From positions 1-64,000 of the forward strand of contig CADAPM010000003.1 in assembly GCA_902789795.1 (NCBI GenBank): a DNA stretch of 64,000 nt. The letters are read 5' to 3'. Both the position numbers and the translations under genes were made by a program. This DNA comes from an uncultured Eubacteriales bacterium (lineage in GTDB: Bacteria; Bacillota; Clostridia; Christensenellales; Aristaeellaceae). The notes under the pieces were generated by a model. The model searched no databases. It was not told where the DNA came from and worked only from the letters and a program-made list of their open reading frames with translations. How positions within the stretch are numbered: position 1 is the stretch's first letter; each line of letters starts with the position of its first letter. Of this stretch, positions 16,659 through 24,692 are shown piece after piece.

Positions 16659-17669
16659 TCAAAGCTGATACAGCCCGACCTTCTTGTAGACCTTGCGCAG
16701 GGTCTTCTGCGCCAGATAATGGGCGCGCTCCGCGCCGGACTTCAGGGTGTTCGCGATATGCTCCTTGTCGCCCATCAGCGCCTGATAGCGCTCCTGGATC
16801 GGGGCCAGGGTGCTGATGACGGCCTCGGAAGCCGCCTCTTTGAGCGCGCCGTAATTGCAGCCCTTCAGTTTCGCCTCTTCTTCCTCGGGGGTCACGTTTT
16901 CCATGGCCGCCAGGATGCTCAGCAGGTTGGAGACGCCGGGCTTGTTTTCCGGATCGTAGCGGATCTCCGTCTCGGAGTCCGTGACCGCCCGGCGGAACTT
17001 GCGGCGGATCACATCCGGCGCGTCCAGGAGAGCGATATAGCTGTCCTCAGCGTCGGATTTGCTCATCTTCCGGGTCGGATCGCTCAGGCTGCGGATGCGG
17101 GCGCTGGTCTTGGGGATATAGGCCTCCGGCACGGTGAACAGGTTGGGATACAGGCTGTTCACGCGGGTGGCGATGTCCCGGGTCAGCTCCAGGTGCTGCT
17201 TCTGGTCCGCGCCCACGGGCACCAGGTTGGTCTGGTACAGCAGGATGTCCGCCGCCATCAGGGAGGGATAGGCAAACAGGCCCGCATTGATATTGTCCGC
17301 GTGCTTGGCGCTCTTGTCCTTGAACTGGGTCATGCGGCTCAGCTCGCCCATATAGGTGAAGCAGTTGAGGATCCAGGCCAGCTCCGCGTGCTCCGGCACG
17401 TGGCTCTGGCAGTAGATGATGCTCTTTTCGGGGTCCAGCCCGCAGGCCATGTACAGCGCCGCCAGGGAGGCCGTGTTGCGGCGCAGGGCCGCCGGATCCT
17501 GGCGCACGGTCAGGGCGTGCAAGTCCGCCATGCAGAACAGGCAGTCAAAGTCATCCGCCAGCAGCACGAAATTCCTGAGCGCGCCGATGTAATTGCCCAG
17601 GGTGATGCTGCCGGTGGGCTGGATGGCGGAATACAGCGTCTTTTTCGGGGCCGTCTGAGTGGTTTCCAT
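16659..17669 (-). CDS. trpS: Tryptophanyl-tRNA synthetase
   Basis: 336-aa class I synthetase. The HIGH-like motif lies in PTGSITLGNYIGAL (about residue 15) and KMSKS in RKMSKSDAEDSY (about residue 195). The dimer and Trp-binding segments, including the MVPVGADQKQHLEL type loop, are present as LVPVGADQKQHLELTRD. The ATG at 17669 has AGGAGAG nine bases before it. No T-box is seen before it, unlike valS. Confidence 0.95.
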   Translation of the reverse strand: METTQTAPKKTLYSAIQPTGSITLGNYIGALRNFVLLADDFDCLFCMADLHALTVRQDPAALRRNTASLAALYMACGLDPEKSIIYCQSHVPEHAELAWILNCFTYMGELSRMTQFKDKSAKHADNINAGLFAYPSLMAADILLYQTNLVPVGADQKQHLELTRDIATRVNSLYPNLFTVPEAYIPKTSARIRSLSDPTRKMSKSDAEDSYIALLDAPDVIRRKFRRAVTDSETEIRYDPENKPGVSNLLSILAAMENVTPEEEEAKLKGCNYGALKEAASEAVISTLAPIQERYQALMGDKEHIANTLKSGAERAHYLAQKTLRKVYKKVGLYQL

Positions 17670-17674
17670 ATGTA

Positions 17675-18169
17675 TTACTCTCCTATCTGTGAGATCCATC
17701 GGCCAATGGCATCCGCCACAGGCGTGAGGCCGGTCAGATCCTCTTCATCAAAATGGTTGGTCACCGGGCTGTCCATGTCCAGGAGCGCGAATAGCTCACC
17801 GTTCACACGGATGGGCAGGACGAGCTCGGACGCCGAGGCCAGGTCGCAGGCGATATGGTTGCAATGCTTGTGCACATCCGGCACCAGCTGGGCTTCCCCG
17901 GTCACGACCGCGGTGCCGCAGACACCCGCGCCCGGGGCGATGCGGCTGACAGCGGGCTTGCCCTGGAAGGAACCCAGCACCAGCACGTCCCCGCGCCACA
18001 TGTAAAAGCCCACCCAGTTGAGGTCCGGCAAAAGCAGCTTGAGCACCGCGGAGGCGTTGGCCAGGCCGGCTGTCAGGTCCGTTTCTTCATTGAGCAGCTT
18101 TTCGATCTGGCTGAGCGCGTAGGCGCAGCGCTCCGGTTTCTTCTCAAAATGCCGTACAGCGATATCCAT
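17675..18169 (-). CDS. msrC: Free methionine-(R)-sulfoxide reductase (GAF domain)
   Basis: 164-aa GAF-domain enzyme reducing free Met-(R)-sulfoxide. The fRMsr signature is complete: GVCGTAV (first Cys), HKHCNHIACDLASASELVLPI with the resolving and catalytic cysteines, and a final LLDMDSPVTNHFDEED. Length is typical. GGAGTGACCT precedes the ATG. It follows a secreted Ig-like protein gene by three bases. Confidence 0.92.
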   Translation of the reverse strand: MDIAVRHFEKKPERCAYALSQIEKLLNEETDLTAGLANASAVLKLLLPDLNWVGFYMWRGDVLVLGSFQGKPAVSRIAPGAGVCGTAVVTGEAQLVPDVHKHCNHIACDLASASELVLPIRVNGELFALLDMDSPVTNHFDEEDLTGLTPVADAIGRWISQIGE

Positions 18170-18172
18170 AGG

Positions 18173-19705
18173 TCACTCCTTCTCGAACAGGAGCAGCTCG
18201 AAGCGCGGATACTCCGCGGCGTTGCCTTCCACCGTCTCCACATAGGTGTTCTCGCTCAGGGAGCCGTACAGTCGCACGTGATCGTACGGGGAAAGGCCGG
18301 GATCCGCCTTGCAGATGATGAACACAAAGTCCTTATAGGTGTTCACCGACTTGTTCACCGCCAGCTTGACCACGTATTCGTCCCCGTTCTGGTTCACTTC
18401 CATCACATAACCGCTGACGGTGACGATCTTGCCCGCATACTTGCTGATGCTCTTTTTCAGCACGCTGTACTTGAGGGCGATCGCTGTCTTCTTGACCCGC
18501 TCGGTCTTTTCGGTTTCGGTCAGGGTGCGGGTGGCGGTAAAGGAGAGCATCCGGGGGCTCATGCCCTTCTTGCTGGCGGTCAGGAGGATCTGGTAGGTGC
18601 CTTCCTGGCGCGTATCCACCGTGAAGGAGAAGGACTTGCCCTTCTTGCTCTTCTGCAGGCTCGTGGGCCCGCTGACGGAGATCTGCATGGTGACGCCGGA
18701 CACGGTGGTGCCCGAGATGGTGATGCTGTCGGCGTTGATCACGGTGGGCACGGCGGTCTTCAGGTTGATCGGGATATAATCGCGCTGATACATGACGCTC
18801 AGGGACTTCTGAGCGGTCCGGCCATCCGTGGTCGCCGTGAGGACGTTGATCGAATAGGTGCCCTGCTGGGGGAAGGTCACGGCCATGCTGAACTTGCCCT
18901 TGCTGTTGGCGGTATCGCTGAAGGTGGAGGTCCTGTTGTCTGTGAGGCCGATCAGCGTCGCCGTCACCGTCGCGCCGGGCTCGGTCTTACCGGCGATAGT
19001 GACCTTTTCGGTGGTCACCTCGCGGTCAGGCTGGGTGGTCAGCGTCAGCTTGCACGCGCCATCCGGCGCGTCCAGGATCTCCAGGAAGGTCAGGCCGTTC
19101 AGCACCCGGTCAGCGGCCTTTTCATCCGCGTTTTTCAGGGAGCGGCCGGTCACCTGGATATCGATGGTGATGGTGTAGCCGTTACGGATCGACCGGCGCT
19201 GATAGCCCCGGCAGACCACCTGCCCGCCCACCGTGCGGGTGTATTTCAGTTTCAGGAAGCGGCCCAGGTTCCCCTCGTACTTTTTCCACGCGGCAGACTG
19301 ATAATCATAGCCCTGGATCCCGTAGAAGGTGCCGTCGGAATGGGACAGGCGGTAGCTCTTGCGCTCCGATTCCTCCAGCTTGTTCACGTCGAACAGCTCC
19401 CGGGCGTTCACGTCCGCCAGCGCGGTGATCACCAGGGTCCGGCTGTTCTGGCTGTCATAGGCCTCCAGCAGGATGCCTTCGTCCTCGAAGCGGATCCTGG
19501 TCTGCTCAGGATCCTCTCCCCGGGCCGTCAGCCAATCCTGGTGGGATTCCAGCGTCTGGGGCGTCAGGACCATATCGTAGTTGGTAGCATCCAGCGTCAG
19601 CCGGGCCTTGAGGTCGCTGAACTCATAGGTCGCCGCCTCCGCCGAGGCGCACAGCGCCATGAGCAGGGTCAGGGCCGCCAAACAGAAAAAGAACTTTTTT
19701 AACAT
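18173..19705 (-). CDS. Secreted protein with two Ig-like repeats
   Basis: 510-aa exported protein: signal peptide (1-24, ending CASAEA), a mixed alpha/beta domain (about 25-215), two Ig-like repeats (TTEKVTIAGKTEPGATVTATL near 230 and NADSITISGTTVSGVTMQISV near 320), and a C-terminal OB-like domain (about 410-505, KYAGKIVTVSGYVMEVNQNGDEYVVKLAV). No anchor is seen. Such beta-sandwich repeats carry domains away from the surface. It has its own promoter (19816-19844) and GGAGGG before the ATG. Function unknown; adhesion or glycan contact is only a guess. Confidence 0.75.
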   Translation of the reverse strand: MLKKFFFCLAALTLLMALCASAEAATYEFSDLKARLTLDATNYDMVLTPQTLESHQDWLTARGEDPEQTRIRFEDEGILLEAYDSQNSRTLVITALADVNARELFDVNKLEESERKSYRLSHSDGTFYGIQGYDYQSAAWKKYEGNLGRFLKLKYTRTVGGQVVCRGYQRRSIRNGYTITIDIQVTGRSLKNADEKAADRVLNGLTFLEILDAPDGACKLTLTTQPDREVTTEKVTIAGKTEPGATVTATLIGLTDNRTSTFSDTANSKGKFSMAVTFPQQGTYSINVLTATTDGRTAQKSLSVMYQRDYIPINLKTAVPTVINADSITISGTTVSGVTMQISVSGPTSLQKSKKGKSFSFTVDTRQEGTYQILLTASKKGMSPRMLSFTATRTLTETEKTERVKKTAIALKYSVLKKSISKYAGKIVTVSGYVMEVNQNGDEYVVKLAVNKSVNTYKDFVFIICKADPGLSPYDHVRLYGSLSENTYVETVEGNAAEYPRFELLLFEKE

Positions 19706-19815
19706 TTTTATCCCTCCGGAGCAATGCGCGGAGCTTTGCCCGCGCCAGCCATAACCCGATCTGTCCTGCAGAAGGCAACGGCTGTAAACTTGTTGAAGAT
19801 CTAAGGAGCGTTTTT

Positions 19816-19844
19816 ATATTATCACAAAACGCCGGCCTTTTCAA
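19816..19844 (-). promoter_or_regulatory. Promoter of the secreted Ig-like gene and msrC-trpS operon
   Basis: Minus strand TTGAAA (19839-19844) and TAATAT (19816-19821) are 17 bases apart. The -35 box lies inside the 3' end of the upstream esterase gene. Confidence 0.6.
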
Positions 19845-20874
19845 TCAGGTCTTTGAGGGCCGGGGCGATCAGGGCAGCACAGCGCCTGTGGGAGGCCTCC
19901 CCGGGGTGCGAAAGGCTGCCGGTCTCCTCCGCCGTGCAGGCGGGCAGCGGCAGGAAAGCCATCAAACTATCCTGCAGCGTGCGGGCGGTATCCGCCACCG
20001 CGCGTTCCAGCAGCGCGTTCAGCCCGTCGCCGCACATGCCGCAGACCCACAGGATCGGCGCGCCGGGGCGGACCTGGCGCAGATGCGTGAGGAAATCCCG
20101 CACGCACGCCGCGATCCTGTGCTCGCGCTCCGGGCGCTCATCCGGCGTCAGGCTGTTCAGCGCGCTCATGTCATTGGTGCCCAGGTTCACCACCACCGCG
20201 GCTACGGGATGGGCGTCAAAGGCATAGGGCTGATCCCCCGCCGGCTGCAGGGCGCAGACCCGGTCGTAGATGCCGGGCAGCACGTGCCGCGGGTCGCCCG
20301 TCCAGTCGGTGGCGATTCCCCAGCCGGACTGGGAGACCCACTCCCCGTCCGCGTCCAGGAGCGCGCAGACCTGGGCGGCATAGTTCTTTGCGCCGCTCAT
20401 GAACACCGTTCTCCACTCCGAAGCGCTTTGAGGACCCACCAGGCCCTCGCCGGAGGTCAGGCTGTCGCCGATGAACTCAATGGTCATCTTGTGATCCCGG
20501 GGCAGCAGTTCGCCGTCCAGCTCCAGTTCCCGAAGGCGGACAAGCAGCTTTTCATCACCCTCCATGGGCTGGGTGTCCCGGGTCAGGCTGACGCGGTGGA
20601 CCGCCTCCGCACCCATGCCCGTCAGCAGCGCATAGCGGTGCGTGCCCCTTTGGAGCGCGAACCGTGCCACCTGCACGCCGTCCAGGGCCACGCTCATCCA
20701 GGGCGTGTGGCCGCTCCAGTCCGCTTCGATCACGGCAAAGAGCTCGCCCACTTTCGCCGTCATATGGATGCCGCTGCCCACCCAGAACAGGCGCAGCGGG
20801 TCAGACGTTTCGTCCCGGCGTCCGGTCAGGCACAGGCGGTCCTCCGCCAGGATCTCTTCATTCTTCCAGATCAT
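19822..20874 (-). CDS. SGNH/GDSL esterase of the CE2 type
   Basis: 350-aa hydrolase. An N-terminal beta-sandwich domain (about 1-130) is followed by an SGNH domain: block I FIGDSLTSGEG (Ser), block III VVVNLGTNDMSAL (Gly/Asn) and block V SHPGEASHRRCA (Asp/His replaced by an HPG-type His). The two-domain layout is that of carbohydrate esterase family 2, which removes acetyl groups from polysaccharides. No signal peptide is visible, so it is probably cytoplasmic and acts on imported oligosaccharides. AGGGGGCGAG precedes the ATG at 20874; a GTG seven codons earlier overlaps the alaX stop codon. Confidence 0.85.
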   Translation of the reverse strand: MIWKNEEILAEDRLCLTGRRDETSDPLRLFWVGSGIHMTAKVGELFAVIEADWSGHTPWMSVALDGVQVARFALQRGTHRYALLTGMGAEAVHRVSLTRDTQPMEGDEKLLVRLRELELDGELLPRDHKMTIEFIGDSLTSGEGLVGPQSASEWRTVFMSGAKNYAAQVCALLDADGEWVSQSGWGIATDWTGDPRHVLPGIYDRVCALQPAGDQPYAFDAHPVAAVVVNLGTNDMSALNSLTPDERPEREHRIAACVRDFLTHLRQVRPGAPILWVCGMCGDGLNALLERAVADTARTLQDSLMAFLPLPACTAEETGSLSHPGEASHRRCAALIAPALKDLIEKAGVL

Positions 20875-20891
20875 GCTCTCGCCCCCTGTAT

Positions 20892-22052
20892 TCACGCTTC
20901 AAAATATGCGCTGATCTCCGCCCACGCAGCGCCGCATTTGCCGCGGATCAGCTGGCTGTCTCCCCCGCCCCGGGCGTTCAGCCGCGCCTTGAAGGCTTCA
21001 AACTCCCTGTGCAGGTCCTCGCCGCCCATCAGGCAGAAGGAATAGCCCGCCTCATCGCTGCCGGAGAACACACCTACCAGTTCCTGCCTGCCTTCAGCCA
21101 GGCAGGCGGCGGCGCGGATCATCGCCTGCATATCCGCCTGAGCGGTCAGCAGGCAGCGCTGCCCCTTTTCCCGGGCCTCCCGCGCCTCCGTGAGCAGGAG
21201 CCCGGTCTCCAGCTGGGCGTTTCTTTGTTTCAGCTCCTTCAGCTCCGCGTCGCGCTTGGCCATCACCTGACCCAGCTCGTCCTCGCCGCAGGTCATCTGC
21301 CGGCACAGCCCGTCCAGGAGGCGCTGACGCTGCCGGTCCGCCCGCAGAGCCCGCTCCCCGCAGAGGATCGAGAGCCGGACACCGCCTTTGTAATTCATTG
21401 CGCTCATGATCCTGATCACGCCCACTTCGCCAGTGGTATGCACGTGCGGCGCGCAGCAGGCGCAGTCATCCACGCCCGGGATGCTGACGATCCTGAGCCG
21501 CCCGTCGATCTCCTTCTTGCTGCGGTAGTCGAGGCTTTCCGCTTCCTCCGGCGTCGGATACCAGCACCGGACCGGAAGATCTGCCCAGACCGCGCGGTTG
21601 GCCAGGTCTTCGAGCCGCTCCAGCTGTGTACCGCTCAGGGGCTTGTCATAATCCACCGTGACCATCCGGTCGCTTAAATGAAAGCCCACGTTCCGGCAGC
21701 CGTATTCCCTGGCACAGAGGCCGGACAGGATGTGTTCCCCGGTGTGCTGCTGCATGTGGCTGAACCGGTGCGTAAAGTCCAGCGCGCCTCGCACCTTCGC
21801 CCCTGCCGCCAGCGGCCCGTCGCAGAGATGATGGATGACCTTCTGCCGGATATGCGCGTCCAGCACCCGGACCCGGCCGTCGAGGGTGCCGGTATCGGCG
21901 CTCTGCCCACCCTGCTCCGGGAAAAACGCGGTCCTGTCCAGCACGATGTCATATTGCCCATCCGCCGCAGGCTCACAAGAGAGCACCTCCGCTGTGAACT
22001 CGCGGAGATAGGCGTCCTGGTCATACAAACATTCCGTAGGCTCGATGCTCAT
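20892..22052 (-). CDS. alaX: Alanyl-tRNA editing protein (AlaX-L type)
   Basis: 386-aa AlaX-L homologue that clears Ser/Gly mischarged on tRNA-Ala. It has the AlaRS-like editing domain, with zinc ligands in QQHTGEHILSGL (HxxxH) and CACCAPHVHTTGEVG (Cys...His). A C-terminal coiled coil and DHHA1-like region follow (about 230-385, ENAQLETGLL and SRGKCGAAWAE type end as LIRGKCGAAWAEI). The ATG at 22052 has GTGAGG upstream. It may share a transcript with the esterase gene. Confidence 0.88.
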   Translation of the reverse strand: MSIEPTECLYDQDAYLREFTAEVLSCEPAADGQYDIVLDRTAFFPEQGGQSADTGTLDGRVRVLDAHIRQKVIHHLCDGPLAAGAKVRGALDFTHRFSHMQQHTGEHILSGLCAREYGCRNVGFHLSDRMVTVDYDKPLSGTQLERLEDLANRAVWADLPVRCWYPTPEEAESLDYRSKKEIDGRLRIVSIPGVDDCACCAPHVHTTGEVGVIRIMSAMNYKGGVRLSILCGERALRADRQRQRLLDGLCRQMTCGEDELGQVMAKRDAELKELKQRNAQLETGLLLTEAREAREKGQRCLLTAQADMQAMIRAAACLAEGRQELVGVFSGSDEAGYSFCLMGGEDLHREFEAFKARLNARGGGDSQLIRGKCGAAWAEISAYFEA

Positions 22053-22138
22053 GAAAAACCTCACTTATACAGAAAACTCCCGGATCGCCTGGCGACCCGG
22101 AAGTCTTCAATATTTCTGCCGCTTTCCGGTCCGCGCCG

Positions 22139-22894
22139 TCAGCGTTTTTTCGGTTTGATATCCTTGCTCGCGTCCGTTTTATCACCGTAGCCGTGATAGT
22201 ACTTGCTGTAATGGCCGGAATAGTACTTCTTGTAGTAGCTCTTCTCAGCCAGCGACTTGACGGTGACCATGTTGATGACACAGCCCAGCACCGGACAGCC
22301 GGACTGTTCCAGCTGCTGCACGGCGTCCACCACTTCGCGCTTGGAGCGCTTGCCGTAGGCCATGACGAAGACTGCGCCGTCGCAACTCTTGGCGATGACG
22401 GCCGCGTCGATGATGACGCCGATGGGCGGCGCGTCCACCAGGACGTAGTCGAACTTCTTGCTGAGCTCTTCCATCATCTGACTGAAGTCCGGAGAGTCCA
22501 GCAGGGGCAGCGGATTGGCGACCGTGTCGCCGATGGGGATGATATACGCCCCCTCCGCGTCTGTCTGGTACAGCGCGTCATCCAGCTCGCAGTAGCCGGC
22601 CAGATAGTGTACCAGGCCCTGGATCGCGCCTTCCCGCTGTTCAAACTTGAGCTTGGACATGAGGAAGGAGGCGCGCAGGTCGGCGTCCACCATGACCACG
22701 CTGTTCCCGCGCTGGGCGAGGTTCAGCATGAGCTGCAGGCACAGTGAGCTCTTGCCCTCGCTGGCCACGCAGCTGGTCATGACGAATTTGTTCATATGGC
22801 GACCGACAAAGGTCAGGTTGGTCGCAATGCTGTTCAGCGCTTCCTGACCGGAATAGTCCAGCGCATCCTGTTCACGCAGCGAAACCTGCTTCAT
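22139..22894 (-). CDS. BY-type tyrosine kinase, polysaccharide export regulator
   Basis: 251-aa CpsD/CapB-like bacterial tyrosine kinase. Walker A is ASEGKSSLCLQL (about 45), Walker A' VVMVDADLR (about 71) and Walker B YVLVDAPPIG (about 150). The C terminus has a tyrosine-rich cluster (residues about 216-236) that is normally autophosphorylated. It acts with the membrane partner encoded just upstream to control capsule or exopolysaccharide length. The genes overlap by four bases (ATGA). No glycosyltransferase or flippase (Wzx) genes lie beside it, which is unusual. Confidence 0.92.
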   Translation of the reverse strand: MKQVSLREQDALDYSGQEALNSIATNLTFVGRHMNKFVMTSCVASEGKSSLCLQLMLNLAQRGNSVVMVDADLRASFLMSKLKFEQREGAIQGLVHYLAGYCELDDALYQTDAEGAYIIPIGDTVANPLPLLDSPDFSQMMEELSKKFDYVLVDAPPIGVIIDAAVIAKSCDGAVFVMAYGKRSKREVVDAVQQLEQSGCPVLGCVINMVTVKSLAEKSYYKKYYSGHYSKYYHGYGDKTDASKDIKPKKR

Positions 22895-23676
22895 CTTTTT
22901 GCTCCTTTGCCAGATCGGTTATGCTCGCCGTGCATCGACGTCTGCATCGTCACGACGCCCAGGGTCGGCAGACCCAAGAGCTTGGTCACATCGTCAGAGG
23001 TGCGTACCTTGTCGTCCGTGACGAACATCACGGTGATCACGCCCACCGCCAGGATGGCGCCGATCAGGAAGCCCAGGATCAGGTTGCGCGCCTTGGAGGG
23101 CGACACGGGAGAGCTGGGCAGCCGGGCCTCCTGGAAAATGCTGGGCTCCACGGTCTTCATCACCTTGGCAATGAATTCCGGGGCCACCAGCGCGTAGGTG
23201 TTGGCGATCAGCTGCGCCTCCTCCGCGTTCGGGGAGGTCACCGTGATATCGAGGATTCGCGTGTTGGAGGGGTTATTGACCCGCACCATTTTTTCCATGT
23301 CCTTGAAGCTGTAATCCAAGCCCAGTCTGTCGATAACCGCCTCGTGCACATGCCAGTTGCTGAACACGTAGGTGTAGTCATTGGCCAGCTGACTGCCCAG
23401 CTGTAGGCTGGAAAGGTTGATCACGGACTCGTCAGAGTTCAGGATGTAGAGCTTGGTGGTCGCCTCATACTGCGGGGTCACGAAAAAGAAAGTCCAGATC
23501 CCGCTGAGCATGGTGCCCACCAGCGCCGCCGCTACGATGATATACCATTTGTCGAGCAGACGCAAAAAAAGCTCGCCAAGATCGATCTCGATTTCGGCGT
23601 CTCTGTCCGCAGAGTTGATATTCGCTGCAGTTACAGCGCGGTTCTGCGCATGCAGAGCAGTCTGTGTATCAGGCAT
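22891..23676 (-). CDS. Wzz/CapA-type chain-length determinant
   Basis: 261-aa membrane protein. An N-terminal span (about residues 50-72, WYIIVAAALVGTMLSGIWTFF) and a second near 205-230 (ARNLILGFLIGAILAVGVITVMF) flank an extracellular domain (SDESVINLSSLQLGSQLANDY...). This is the split adaptor form typical of Firmicutes, with the kinase on a separate chain. The start MPDTQTALHAQN at 23676 has GGAGG seven bases before it. A structured leader (23698-23771) lies directly upstream. Confidence 0.92.
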   Translation of the reverse strand: MPDTQTALHAQNRAVTAANINSADRDAEIEIDLGELFLRLLDKWYIIVAAALVGTMLSGIWTFFFVTPQYEATTKLYILNSDESVINLSSLQLGSQLANDYTYVFSNWHVHEAVIDRLGLDYSFKDMEKMVRVNNPSNTRILDITVTSPNAEEAQLIANTYALVAPEFIAKVMKTVEPSIFQEARLPSSPVSPSKARNLILGFLIGAILAVGVITVMFVTDDKVRTSDDVTKLLGLPTLGVVTMQTSMHGEHNRSGKGAKR

Positions 23677-23697
23677 GGGTTCCTCCAACATAGAATA

Positions 23698-23771
23698 CCG
23701 GGGCACTCCGGCAGTCTTACAGCTTCGCGCCGGATGGGCGCGGAACCTTCAGGCCTCCATGAGAGCCCCGG
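23698..23771 (-). ncRNA. Structured 5' leader before the Wzz/BY-kinase genes
   Basis: On the minus strand, CCGGGGC (765-771 end) pairs perfectly with GCCCCGG (698-704), enclosing about 60 bases. Inside, CGCGCC/GGCGCG (737-742 with 726-731) makes a second hairpin around CATCC. No T-tract follows the outer stem, so it is not a normal terminator, and it ends 21 bases before the Wzz start. I could not match it to a known riboswitch. A cis-regulatory RNA for exopolysaccharide genes is possible. Confidence 0.45.
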
Positions 23772-23786
23772 TCAGTGAATTCCGGA

Positions 23787-24308
23787 TTACTCGGCGATCG
23801 CCTTCAGGACAGCGATCACAGCGGTGCCATTCATCACCTTCACGGCCTGCTCAGAGGTCAGGGTGATGGTCAGGCTGCCGTTCTCTTCAACCGCGAAAGC
23901 CACGTTCTCCCAGGTCACGTCGGCGCCGTCGATCAGGCCCAGCAGGGTGATCAGGTCATCGTCCTGAGCGAAAGCAGCCGCGAACTTGACGGTGAGGACC
24001 ACGTCTTCTTCCTTGGCGGGATCGTAGTTTTCGATCTCCAGGCCGACGAGCTCGACGAGTTCATACTTTGCCAGGTTCTCGAGACCAGCGGAAGCGAACA
24101 CCTTCTCGTTGTCGCCTTCGTTAGCGATGGCTTCGGCCAGCTTGGAAACCAGCTCATCAGCCTCAGCAGCCGTCACAGTGGCGGTCACGCCTTCGGGGGT
24201 CACGTTGGTCACTTCCATGGGGACCGGGCTTCCGATCGCTTCGTCCGCGAACGCGGCGGTGCTCAGAGCCAGGGCCAGGACCAGCAGCAGCGCAAATACT
24301 TTTTTCAT
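23787..24308 (-). CDS. Small secreted protein of unknown function
   Basis: 173-aa acidic protein with a clear signal peptide (MKKVFALLLVLALALSTAAFA, 1-21). The mature part has a regular beta/alpha pattern: a segment near 28-45 rich in Val and Thr, then a helix rich in Ala and Glu, then YELVELVGLEIENYDPAKEED and a SLTITLTSEQAVKVMNG segment. It looks like one small alpha/beta domain. GGAGAGG precedes the ATG at 24308. It has its own promoter and a long (about 150-base) leader with a hairpin. I do not recognise the family. Confidence 0.75.
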   Translation of the reverse strand: MKKVFALLLVLALALSTAAFADEAIGSPVPMEVTNVTPEGVTATVTAAEADELVSKLAEAIANEGDNEKVFASAGLENLAKYELVELVGLEIENYDPAKEEDVVLTVKFAAAFAQDDDLITLLGLIDGADVTWENVAFAVEENGSLTITLTSEQAVKVMNGTAVIAVLKAIAE

Positions 24309-24389
24309 GGGAAACCTCTCCTTTTTTTGCCTTTCGGCTTTTTTTCCGGCCGCCGTTGGGAGTGTTTCCCTCGCGGTTTTGCCGGCCGT

Positions 24390-24420
24390 ATATTTACCCG
24401 TGCAGTTCACGGGAAAATAT
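24390..24420 (-). promoter_or_regulatory. Hairpin in the 5' leader of the secreted protein gene
   Basis: ATATTTACCCGTG and CACGGGAAAATAT form a 13-base-pair stem with one A-A mismatch around CAGTT. It lies in the leader between the promoter and the start codon at 24308. It could be a regulatory or mRNA-stability element. Confidence 0.5.
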
Positions 24421-24463
24421 CCGAATCAAATTATGATCGCCTGTGTCTCCACAAGCGTGACTC

Positions 24464-24492
24464 ATAATAGCACATTTTTGTCTCACTTGCAA
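24464..24492 (-). promoter_or_regulatory. Promoter of the secreted protein gene
   Basis: TTGCAA (24487-24492) and TATTAT (24464-24469) on the minus strand with a 17-base spacer. The predicted leader is about 150 bases long. Confidence 0.7.
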
Positions 24493-24605
24493 GTATTATT
24501 TATAAAAAATTTGCAATCCCTCTGTATTTTGTGTGCACTCTTTGACCGAGCGCCGGTTTTCCCCGCTTTCCCGCCCATCTTTGTGGGATCGGCAGCAAAA
24601 AAATA

Positions 24606-24634
24606 ATGACATTCATCATTAAATATGTTATAAT
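24606..24634 (+). promoter_or_regulatory. Promoter of the flippase-like gene
   Basis: ATGACA (24606-24611) and TATAAT (24629-24634), 17-base spacer, with TGT before the -10 box making it an extended -10. The divergent promoter at 24464-24492 lies 114 bases away. Confidence 0.75.
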
Positions 24635-24692
24635 TTCGCCGCGGCTGTGCCGCGCACTTTTTCCGTTCTCACGGAAACGATGGGGAGTATCC

